From the NCBI GenBank assembly GCA_964550855.1, contig CAZKBQ010000008.1, positions 38,256 through 102,255 of the forward strand: a DNA stretch of 64,000 nucleotides. The letters run 5' to 3'. Positions 40,923 to 47,418 of the stretch are shown one piece after another; the first letter of the stretch is position 1, and each line of letters opens with the position of its first letter. Under the pieces are notes generated by a model. The model saw only the letters and a list, made by a program, of their open reading frames with translations, ran no database searches and was not told where the DNA came from. The DNA is from JAGOBP01 sp964550855. Its GTDB lineage: Bacteria > Chloroflexota > Anaerolineae > Fen-1058. Made by a program: the position numbers and the translations under genes.

Positions 40923-42239
40923 TTGATCAATACACTTCAAACGCTGCGAGACAGCTTTACGCCGCTGCGCGTCCCCAACCTGCGCATCTACTGGAGCGGC
41001 CAGACCGTGTCGCTGCTGGGCACATGGATGCAGGTGACGGCGCAGGGCTGGGTGGTGTGGGAACTCAGCAAGTCCGAAGCGGCCCTGGGCATCGTCACCA
41101 TGCTGGGCTCACTGCCGCTGCTATTGTTTGGCCTGTGGGCGGGCGTGTGGATTGACCGGCTGGACCGCCGCAAGATTCTGATCGCGTCGCAGAGCGCGGC
41201 CATGCTGCTGGCTTTTGCGCTGGCCGCGCTGTACGCATCGGGCACGCTGCAGCTGTGGCACGTGTACGTGCTGAGCTTTCTGCTGGGGTGCGTCACCGCG
41301 CTGGACTTTCCCGCACAGCAGACCTTCATCGGCGACCTGGCGGGCATGGCCGAAGTGCGCAAGGCCATCGTCGTCAACGCCATGCTGCTGCAGATCGGCC
41401 GCATGTTGGGCCCGGCGCTGGCCGGCTTCGTCGTCAACGCCACGGGCGCAGCGCTGGCCTTCTTCTTGAACGGCGTCAGCTTCATCGCCGTCATCATCAG
41501 CCTGCTGCTGGTCCGCTCGCATCAGACAGCGCAGCCCCACCGGGGCGGCCAACTGCAAGCCGTGCTGGACGGACTACGCTTCATCAAGAGCCAGCCGCGC
41601 CTGCAAGACATCATCGCCTTCTCCGTGCTGGTGGCCTTCTTCGGCATCTCGCTGCTGGCCTTCTTCCCGTCGCTGGCCGACGACGTGCTGCACGGCAACG
41701 CCGAGACGCTGGGGCTGCTGCTGGCCTCATCGGGCGCGGGCGCACTGATCAGCACGCTTATCGTCACGCCGCTGCTGCAGGTGCGCCGCCGCACCGGGCG
41801 GGTGCTGGCGGCCTGTGTGATATGGGCGGGCGCGTGGTGGATGCTGGCCTCGCAGGCCCGCAGTGTGCCCACGGCCATGATCTGCATCTTCACCGCCGCG
41901 CTGGCCACCCCCACCGTGCTGACCACCGCCAACGGCCTGGTGCAGACCATGGCGCCGCCCGAGATGCGCGGCCGACTGCTGGCCGCCTTCATCCTGGTCA
42001 GCTTCGGCATCCAGCCGGTGTCGGCGCTGGCGATTGGCTTCCTGGCCGATCGGTTGGGCACGCCCGCTGCTTTCCTGATCTCCGGGCTGGCGATGGCGGT
42101 GCTGGCCGGCGGACTGTTGATCACGCGGCGCGGCCTCAGCAGCTGGGTGCCGCAGCCGATGATGCCCGTCCGAGAAGCGTCCGCCGTGGAGGCAGCGGCT
42201 GTGACCGTGGCGGCCGAAGTCGGGCATGGATCACACTGA
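40923..42239 (+). CDS. MFS transporter (EntS/MFS_3-like)
   Basis: A 438-aa major facilitator permease with about 12 hydrophobic helices. Family traits are LRVPNLRIYWSGQTVSLLGTWM in helix 1, WAGVWIDRLDRRKILI in the loop 2-3 signature, and RGRLLAAFILVSFGIQPVSA. The MFS_3 group includes enterobactin exporters and antibiotic efflux pumps. The start is TTG at 40923, because no ATG precedes the conserved N-terminus; AAGG lies upstream. The 3' end overlaps the methyltransferase gene by 14 nt. Confidence 0.87.
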   Translation: MINTLQTLRDSFTPLRVPNLRIYWSGQTVSLLGTWMQVTAQGWVVWELSKSEAALGIVTMLGSLPLLLFGLWAGVWIDRLDRRKILIASQSAAMLLAFALAALYASGTLQLWHVYVLSFLLGCVTALDFPAQQTFIGDLAGMAEVRKAIVVNAMLLQIGRMLGPALAGFVVNATGAALAFFLNGVSFIAVIISLLLVRSHQTAQPHRGGQLQAVLDGLRFIKSQPRLQDIIAFSVLVAFFGISLLAFFPSLADDVLHGNAETLGLLLASSGAGALISTLIVTPLLQVRRRTGRVLAACVIWAGAWWMLASQARSVPTAMICIFTAALATPTVLTTANGLVQTMAPPEMRGRLLAAFILVSFGIQPVSALAIGFLADRLGTPAAFLISGLAMAVLAGGLLITRRGLSSWVPQPMMPVREASAVEAAAVTVAAEVGHGSH

Positions 42240-42765
42240 CCACGTCAACTTGCTGCGCGCGGGGGTGACGGCCGGCGGCACGTGGGCCGACTTCGGTTCG
42301 GGCACGGGCGCGTTTACGCTGGCGCTGGCCGACCGGCTGGGGCCGACGGGCGTGATCTACTCGGTCGAGCGCGACGAGGCCGCGTTGGCCGCGCAGAAAC
42401 GATCGGCACACGAACGATTTCCAGACGCGATCATCCATTACCTGCAAGCGGACTACACGCGCCCGATTGAGCTGCCGCCGCTCGACGGCCTCGTCGCCGC
42501 CAACACGCTGCACTTTCACCGGGCACCGGAGCCGATCGTGAGCCAGCTGTGCGCGTATCTGAAGCCGGGCGGGCGGTTGATCGTCGTCGAGTACAACGTG
42601 ACGACCGGCAACAGCGCCGTGCCGTATCCGATTCCGTTCCCGCGCTGGGCGCAGCTGGCGGCGGCGTGCGGCCTGACGCACACCCGATTGCTGGCGAGGC
42701 GGCCCAGCCATTTTCTGCGGGAGATATACGCCGCGATGAGCGAAGTGCCGGCGGCCGGGGCATGA
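42226..42765 (+). CDS. Class I SAM-dependent methyltransferase
   Basis: A 179-aa Rossmann methyltransferase. Motif I is GTWADFGSGTGAFTLALADR, then YSVERDEAAL (motif II acid), LQADYTRP (motif III) and LDGLVAANTLHF; a Pro-rich post-IV strand follows. It starts inside the end of the MFS gene, so it is coupled to it. The methyl acceptor is unknown. Confidence 0.85.
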   Translation: MDHTDHVNLLRAGVTAGGTWADFGSGTGAFTLALADRLGPTGVIYSVERDEAALAAQKRSAHERFPDAIIHYLQADYTRPIELPPLDGLVAANTLHFHRAPEPIVSQLCAYLKPGGRLIVVEYNVTTGNSAVPYPIPFPRWAQLAAACGLTHTRLLARRPSHFLREIYAAMSEVPAAGA

Positions 42766-42768
42766 CGA

Positions 42769-43593
42769 ATGAGCCACGCGATGCTTGAGACGGTGAGCGG
42801 CGGCGCGGGGCCGGTGGACTGGCAGTCTTACGACGCTTACGCGGCGGGACGCCCACACACCGTCAGCGGCGAGGTGCGGGTGTGGGCGCAGGCGTACAGC
42901 CCGCAGCTGGACAACACGCGCGACATCCTGGTGTATCTGCCGCCGGGTTATCACATGTCGGAGCAGCGTTACCCGGTGGTGTACTTTCAAGACGGGCAGA
43001 ACGTCTTCGACGCGGCCACGAGCTACGCGGGCGTGGAATGGGGCGCGGATGAAACGCTGGAGGCGCTGAGCGGCGAAGGCGTGGAAGCCATCGCGGTGGC
43101 CGTGCCCAACGCGGGCGAACGCCGCCTGAACGAGTACACGCCGCCGGAGAATCCGTGGTGGCCGGGCACGGGCGATCGCTACGTAGAGTTCCTGATTGAG
43201 ACGGTGAAGCCGCAGATCGACCGGGCGTTTCGCACGCAAGCCGACCGGCCGCACACGGCCATCGTCGGCTCGTCGCTGGGCGCGCTGATCAGCCTGTATG
43301 CGTGGGCGCGGCGGCCGGAGGTGTTTGGCCTGTGCGGCGCGCTCAGCCCGGCGCTGTGGGTGGGCCGCGGATTGATCTACGACATCGTGGCCGAAGCGCC
43401 GCGCCGGGCGGGCCGGGTGTACGTGGACAACGGCACGCTGGAAGCCAGCGCGCACCGGCTGGTGGAAGCGCTGCGCGAGCGGGGCTATCGCGAAGGCGAA
43501 GACTTGCAGGTGGTGGTGGACGAGGGCGGCCGCCACACCGAAGCGGATTGGGCCCGGCGGCTGCCGGACGCGCTGCGTTTTCTGCTAAAATGA
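42769..43593 (+). CDS. Esterase D-like alpha/beta hydrolase
   Basis: A 274-aa esterase of the EsD/Fes group. It has RDILVYLPPGYHMSEQRYPVVYFQDGQNVFD, the nucleophile IVGSSLGALISLY (Ser in GSSLG), and a His in DEGGRHTEADWARRLP. The siderophore esterase Fes belongs to the same fold; with an EntS-like exporter two genes upstream, a siderophore link is possible but only suggestive. It starts 3 bp after the methyltransferase gene. Confidence 0.85.
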   Translation: MSHAMLETVSGGAGPVDWQSYDAYAAGRPHTVSGEVRVWAQAYSPQLDNTRDILVYLPPGYHMSEQRYPVVYFQDGQNVFDAATSYAGVEWGADETLEALSGEGVEAIAVAVPNAGERRLNEYTPPENPWWPGTGDRYVEFLIETVKPQIDRAFRTQADRPHTAIVGSSLGALISLYAWARRPEVFGLCGALSPALWVGRGLIYDIVAEAPRRAGRVYVDNGTLEASAHRLVEALRERGYREGEDLQVVVDEGGRHTEADWARRLPDALRFLLK

Positions 43594-43611
43594 ACGCGGG
43601 GGGAAGACGCC

Positions 43612-44268
43612 ATGCCAGATCGATTGCACCGGTATCAGGGCGAAGCGATTGAGGTGACGTGGAGTTCGCTGCGCTGCATCCACGTGGCCGAGTGCCTGCG
43701 GCGGCTGGGCGTGGTGTTTGATACGCGCCGCAGCCCGTGGGTGATGCCGAACGCGGCGGACGCCGACGAGGTGGCGGCGACGATTTTGCACTGTCCCAGC
43801 GGCGCGCTGCACTTTGCGCCCAGGGACACCGGCGCAGAGGAGACGCCCGACGCCGTCAATTCGATTACGGTCCAGCGCGACGGGCCGCTGTACGTGCGCG
43901 GCGACGTGACGCTGCAGACCGAAGAGGGCGAGGTGGTGGTGCGCGATACGCGGCTGGCGCTGTGCCGCTGCGGCAAGTCGCAAAACAAGCCGTTCTGCGA
44001 TAACAGCCACCGGCCGATTGAGTTTAAGCACGACGGCACGCTGGGCGAGAATCGGCTGCGGCCAGCGCGGCGCGCGACGGGCCGGGAGGTGACGATTGTG
44101 CTGGAGAAGGACGGCCCGCTGCGGGTGCGCGGCCCGGTGGAAGTGCGCAGCGCCGACGGACAGACGACCTATACCGGCCATGCGGGCGAGTTGTGTCGCT
44201 GCGGGCATTCGGGCAACAAGCCGTTCTGCGACAGCACGCACGAGCGCCTCGGCTTTAAGAGCGAATAA
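43612..44268 (+). CDS. Iron-sulfur protein: Fer4_19-type domain plus two CDGSH domains
   Basis: A 218-aa protein. Residues 1-65 resemble the divergent 4Fe-4S mono-cluster (Fer4_19) domain (SLRCIHVAECLRRL, WVMPNAADADEV, ILHCPSGAL). Two CDGSH 2Fe-2S motifs follow: CRCGKSQNKPFCDNSH and CRCGHSGNKPFCDSTH, each with the three Cys and one His ligand. This three-part layout is a known bacterial mitoNEET relative; it is thought to act in redox or iron-sulfur handling. GGGGGAAGACGCC precedes the ATG. Confidence 0.92.
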   Translation: MPDRLHRYQGEAIEVTWSSLRCIHVAECLRRLGVVFDTRRSPWVMPNAADADEVAATILHCPSGALHFAPRDTGAEETPDAVNSITVQRDGPLYVRGDVTLQTEEGEVVVRDTRLALCRCGKSQNKPFCDNSHRPIEFKHDGTLGENRLRPARRATGREVTIVLEKDGPLRVRGPVEVRSADGQTTYTGHAGELCRCGHSGNKPFCDSTHERLGFKSE

Positions 44269-44294
44269 GCACGCGGGGACAGGCAGAACGATCG

Positions 44295-44319
44295 GGCGGC
44301 CGGCGGGCCGCCTTTTTTA
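44295..44319 (+). terminator. Terminator after the CDGSH gene
   Basis: GGCGGCC (44295-44301) pairs with GGCCGCC (44306-44312), followed by TTTTTTAT. Confidence 0.8.
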
Positions 44320-44414
44320 TGCCGGCGCGGATGTTCACGCGGATGTTTACGCCCCTGTCACGGCCGCGGAGTATGATACGGTCAGATTGAACATCACGGA
44401 CAGGAGATGAGACA

Positions 44415-44969
44415 ATGGCATGGGTAATCGATTCGGCACACACGGAAGTGAACTTTACCGTGCGGCACATGATGATCAGCAATGTGCGCGGGCAGTTTCA
44501 GAAGTTGAGCGGGCTGGTGAACTTTGACGAGGCGAATCCGGCGGCCACCACGGTGGACGTGCAGATTGAGGCGGCGAGCATCAACACCAAGGATGAGAAA
44601 CGCGACGCGCATTTGAAGTCGCCGGACTTCTTTGCCGCCGATCAGTATCCGTACTTAACGTTCAAGAGCAAGCGCGTGGAGGTGCAGGACAAGACGCACG
44701 CGCGGTTGATCGGCGATTTGACCATCCGCGATGTGACGCGGGAAGTGACGCTGGATGTGGAGTACAACGGCTCGGCCAAGAGCCCGTGGGGGACGACGAG
44801 CGCGGGCTTCAGCGCGCGGACGACGATTAAGCGCAAGGACTGGAATCTGAACTGGAACGTGGCGCTGGAGACGGGCGGCTGGCTGGTGGGCGATGATGTG
44901 CATATCGCGATTGAGCTGGAAGTGGTGAAGCAGCCGGAGGCGGCGCCGGTGGAGGCCGTGACGGCGTAA
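44415..44969 (+). CDS. YceI family protein
   Basis: A 184-aa lipocalin-like protein without a signal peptide. MAWVIDSAHTEVNFTVRHMM, RGQFQKLSGLVNFDEANPAA, SINTKDEKRDAHLKSPDFFA, YPYLTFKSKRV and FSARTTIKRKDWNLNWN are canonical YceI blocks. GGAGATGAGACA precedes the ATG. The role is probably isoprenoid-lipid binding. Confidence 0.93.
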   Translation: MAWVIDSAHTEVNFTVRHMMISNVRGQFQKLSGLVNFDEANPAATTVDVQIEAASINTKDEKRDAHLKSPDFFAADQYPYLTFKSKRVEVQDKTHARLIGDLTIRDVTREVTLDVEYNGSAKSPWGTTSAGFSARTTIKRKDWNLNWNVALETGGWLVGDDVHIAIELEVVKQPEAAPVEAVTA

Positions 44970-45005
44970 CGGGATCGGTTAGAAGCGTTATCGGTTTGGC
45001 AGGCG

Positions 45006-45048
45006 GGCCGGACGGGAGATTGAGGGTGATCTTCCGTTCGGCCTTTTT
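45006..45048 (+). terminator. Terminator after the yceI gene
   Basis: GGCCGGACGGGAGAT and ATCTTCCGTTCGGCC form a long imperfect stem followed by TTTTT. Confidence 0.75.
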
Positions 45049-45049
45049 G

Positions 45050-45250
45050 ATTACAGATTGGAGATTGCAGATTGCAGATTTTAGATTTAAGATTTTGGAT
45101 TGCAGATTATTTAAGATTTTAGATTGCAGATTTTGGATTGCAGATTTTAGGGCGGTTGCCGTTTTGATTTGCGCCGGTGTCATTCCCGCGCGTTTCGCCC
45201 GGTGCGCCCCGGCTTCGCGGATAGGGCGTAAGCGGGAATCCAGCACGACG
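45050..45250. repeat. AGATTGCAG word array and GTCATTCCCGCG inverted element
   Basis: 45050-45150 is about ten AT-rich words (AGATTGGAGATTGCAGATTG, AGATTTTAGATTTAAGATTT). 45178-45250 is a separate inverted element with arms GTCATTCCCGCGCG and GCGGGAATCCAGCACGAC. No gene is seen in this stretch. Confidence 0.8.
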
Positions 45251-45304
45251 GTCAAACTGGCTGCCCGATGGACACACGGGGGACGGAAGGTTGCGGAGGG
45301 GGCG

Positions 45305-45631
45305 ATGGGTGTACGCGGGGCGGCGGGTGAGATAGAGGCGGCGGTGTTGAGTTGGCCGGGGGTGACGGCGCAGCCGCATCGCTTCGGCGGCAGGGAGTAT
45401 CGCCTGGGCCGGCGGGAACTGGGGCACGTTCACGGCGACGCGCTGGTCGATATTCCGCTGCCGACGCGGGTGCGCGACGAAGTGGTGGCGGCAGGCAAGG
45501 CGCAGCCGCACCATATTTTGCCGGAGAGCGGCTGGGTGAGCGTGCATCTGCGCGAACCGGCGGATGTGGCACGCGCCATTGAACTGCTGCGCCTGTCGTA
45601 TGAGCTGGCGCAGAAACAGCGGCCGGGTTAG
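45305..45631 (+). CDS. DUF5519 (luciferase-domain) protein
   Basis: A 108-aa protein. VLSWPGVTAQPHRFGGREYR, LGRRELGHVHGDALVDIPLP, HHILPESGWVSVHLREPAD and ELLRLSYELAQ are the features of the small 'luciferase domain' family (DUF5519). No activity is established. GGAGGGGGCG precedes the ATG at 45305. It converges with the DUF1508 gene. Confidence 0.8.
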   Translation: MGVRGAAGEIEAAVLSWPGVTAQPHRFGGREYRLGRRELGHVHGDALVDIPLPTRVRDEVVAAGKAQPHHILPESGWVSVHLREPADVARAIELLRLSYELAQKQRPG

Positions 45632-45665
45632 GGCCGGCCGGGAAGGCCCGAACGCTGGAGCGGAT

Positions 45666-46004
45666 TCAGGCGGCCGTCAAATCTGAGACGGCGGCGGCGG
45701 GCGCATTGGCCTTGACCGACGCGATGCCCTGCTCCATCGACGCCCTGGATGCATACATCTCGCTGGTGCCAATGACCTGCGTATTGGCGGCCTTGAGCAC
45801 AAAGTAGGGCTGGCCCTGTTTGGACGTCTTGCGCTCGAAGAAGGCGTCATCGGCGGCGTGGCGACGCACCGATTCGATGCCGTCCAACGCGCCGCCCTTG
45901 TCGGCGTAGGTCTGGCTGGTCAGAACCACGCGGCCGTTGGCGGCCTTGAGCGTAAACCTGAACTTCTTACCCGCGCTTCGGCTCAACTCGAATTTGCCGG
46001 CCAT
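45666..46004 (-). CDS. DUF1508 (YegP-like) protein
   Basis: A 112-aa protein of two tandem YegP repeats. Repeat 1: KKFRFTLKAANGRVVLTSQT...GIESVRRHA; repeat 2: GQPYFVLKAANTQVIGTSEM...GIASVKANA. GAAGGAGCACAGC precedes the ATG at 46004; the longer upstream frame has no support. The function is unknown. Confidence 0.92.
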   Translation of the reverse strand: MAGKFELSRSAGKKFRFTLKAANGRVVLTSQTYADKGGALDGIESVRRHAADDAFFERKTSKQGQPYFVLKAANTQVIGTSEMYASRASMEQGIASVKANAPAAAVSDLTAA

Positions 46005-46324
46005 GCTGTGCTCCTTGAAGAAGGGATGGATGCCTGCCAGCATTATATAGTGTTTCCAGCCGGAAAAGCAACTATGGTAGAAGAATTGGCGTTCGACGGA
46101 GACGGGCATGGGATGACGGGCATGGGGATGCCCGTCCTGCGGTAGTGCGGCCAACCTGTCAAATGTCACCTCGCAGCAGTGAAGCTTCTCCTTATCGGCG
46201 CCGCGACACCAAAAATACGTAAAAACCACAATAGACGCGCCGGTCTTTTTTGTCGTACAATGATGTGGCCTGTGCCTGACTTCCAAATCGCAGCCGGCTG
46301 CAGCCGACCGATGGAAGCGCACCG
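46005..46324. other. Intergenic region before the CRISPR island
   Basis: This 320-bp gap holds a GACGGGCAT/ATGCCCGTC inverted repeat (46097-46138), the promoter of the CARF-HTH gene (46232-46261), and a GCCGGCTGCAGCCG inverted repeat near 46292-46305 in its 5' leader. No further gene was seen. Confidence 0.5.
46232..46261 (+). promoter_or_regulatory. Candidate promoter of the CARF-HTH gene
   Basis: TAGACG (46232-46237), an 18-bp spacer and TACAAT (46256-46261). The -35 box is moderate. Confidence 0.5.
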
Positions 46325-47200
46325 ATGCCCATCATCATTCCATCGCACCTGATCGTTACGTTAGGCAGCAAACCGCAAATCATCACTTTGACGCTGGATG
46401 CCCTCGGCGCACCGACAGGTGAGGGCGACCTGCCGGCCGAAGTGGTGGTGGTCCACACCGATCGCGCCCGGCCGGAGACGGCGGCGGCATTGGCACGCCT
46501 GAGCGCCGACCTGCCGCTGACCTATCCGCAGGTAAAGTATCGTCCACTGGAACTGCGGGATGAGACAGGCCCGCTGCGCGACGTGACGTCGCCCGAGGAA
46601 GTGGAGACGGCCTTTCGGGCGTTGTACGCCGAGGTACACGCGGCCAAGCTGGCCGGCCGACGGGTTCATCTGCAGATCGCGGGCGGACGACGCACCCTGA
46701 CGGTGTTTGGCATGGCGACGGCGCAGCTGCTCTTCGACGAAGACGATCGGCTGTGGCACTTGAGTTCGTCGCCGGAACTGGAAGCGTCGGGCCGGCTGCA
46801 CGCCGATCGGGGCGAGTGGGCACGATTGATCCCGATTCCGCTGGTGCTGTGGGGACGGCTATCACCGGTGTTCGACCAGTTGGGCGCGGTGGCCGATCCA
46901 TTTGAGGCGGCAGAGCGGCTGAGGGAGTTTCGGCTGCGGGAGAAGTGGGACGCGGCGCGCATTTTTGTGCTGGGCACGTTGACGGGCGCAGAACGGGCGG
47001 TGGCGGAACTGCTGGCGCGCGAGGGACTGACGGATGCTGAGATCGCGGCGCGGCTGGGCATTTCACCGCGGACAGTGGAGCGCCACTTGAGCGATATTTA
47101 CGCCAGGGCGGCGGCGCATTGGGAGTTGAGCGACGTGAATCGGGCGCAGCTGATTACGCTGCTGCATCTGTATTATTCGATGACGATGCCGCGGCGTTAA
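46325..47200 (+). CDS. CARF (Cas_NE0113-like)-LuxR HTH transcriptional regulator
   Basis: A 291-aa CRISPR-associated regulator. Residues 1-165 resemble the CARF-type NE0113 family: the first strand and loop LIVTLGSKPQIITLTLDAL, AEVVVVHTD, and the second-half motif VHLQIAGGRRTLTVFGMATA with DRLWHLSSSPEL. Residues about 218-265 are a GerE/LuxR helix-turn-helix (TGAERAVAELLAREGLTDAE, IAARLGISPRTVERHLSDIY). It should bind a cyclic oligoadenylate or similar ligand and change DNA binding. It lies directly upstream of cas10, with two repeated-motif tracts between them. Csa3-type CARF regulators use a different winged helix. Ligand and targets are inferred. Confidence 0.8.
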   Translation: MPIIIPSHLIVTLGSKPQIITLTLDALGAPTGEGDLPAEVVVVHTDRARPETAAALARLSADLPLTYPQVKYRPLELRDETGPLRDVTSPEEVETAFRALYAEVHAAKLAGRRVHLQIAGGRRTLTVFGMATAQLLFDEDDRLWHLSSSPELEASGRLHADRGEWARLIPIPLVLWGRLSPVFDQLGAVADPFEAAERLREFRLREKWDAARIFVLGTLTGAERAVAELLAREGLTDAEIAARLGISPRTVERHLSDIYARAAAHWELSDVNRAQLITLLHLYYSMTMPRR

Positions 47201-47202
47201 AT

Positions 47203-47274
47203 CTGCCGGCGGCGGTAAGGCTGCCGGCGGCGGTGAATCTGCCGGCGGCGATGGATCTGCCGGCGGCGAGACAA
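47203..47274. repeat. Four tandem 18-bp repeats after the CARF-HTH gene
   Basis: Units at 47203, 47221, 47239 and 47257 each begin CTGCCGGCGGCG with a variable 6-bp tail. The core contains the palindrome GCCGGC. They start 2 bp after the regulator stop codon and are candidates for operator sites. Confidence 0.85.
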
Positions 47275-47353
47275 TTGACGTAAGAGAAGAAAAGTTGGGT
47301 AGTTTCCCGCATGACGGCGGGCGACAAAGGCAGTAAACTGGACACGTCAGCCT

Positions 47354-47392
47354 AGTTAGGCTTAGTTAAGTTCCAGTTAGGATGCAGTTAGG
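47354..47392. promoter_or_regulatory. Helically phased AGTTAGG motifs upstream of cas10
   Basis: AGTTA(G/A)G occurs at 47354, 47364, 47375 and 47386, spaced 10, 11 and 11 bp, so all four face the same side of the helix. They end about 15 bp before the cas10 ribosome-binding site. A recognisable promoter is not evident nearby. Confidence 0.55.
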
Positions 47393-47418
47393 ATGGCGTT
47401 CAGACGACAGGAGGGCAA

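Noticed and set aside
44996..45304. Long N-terminal extension of the DUF5519 gene
   Set aside because: It translates AGATTGCAG repeats (LQIADFRFKILDCR); the start at 45305 has GGAGG and the family N-terminus.
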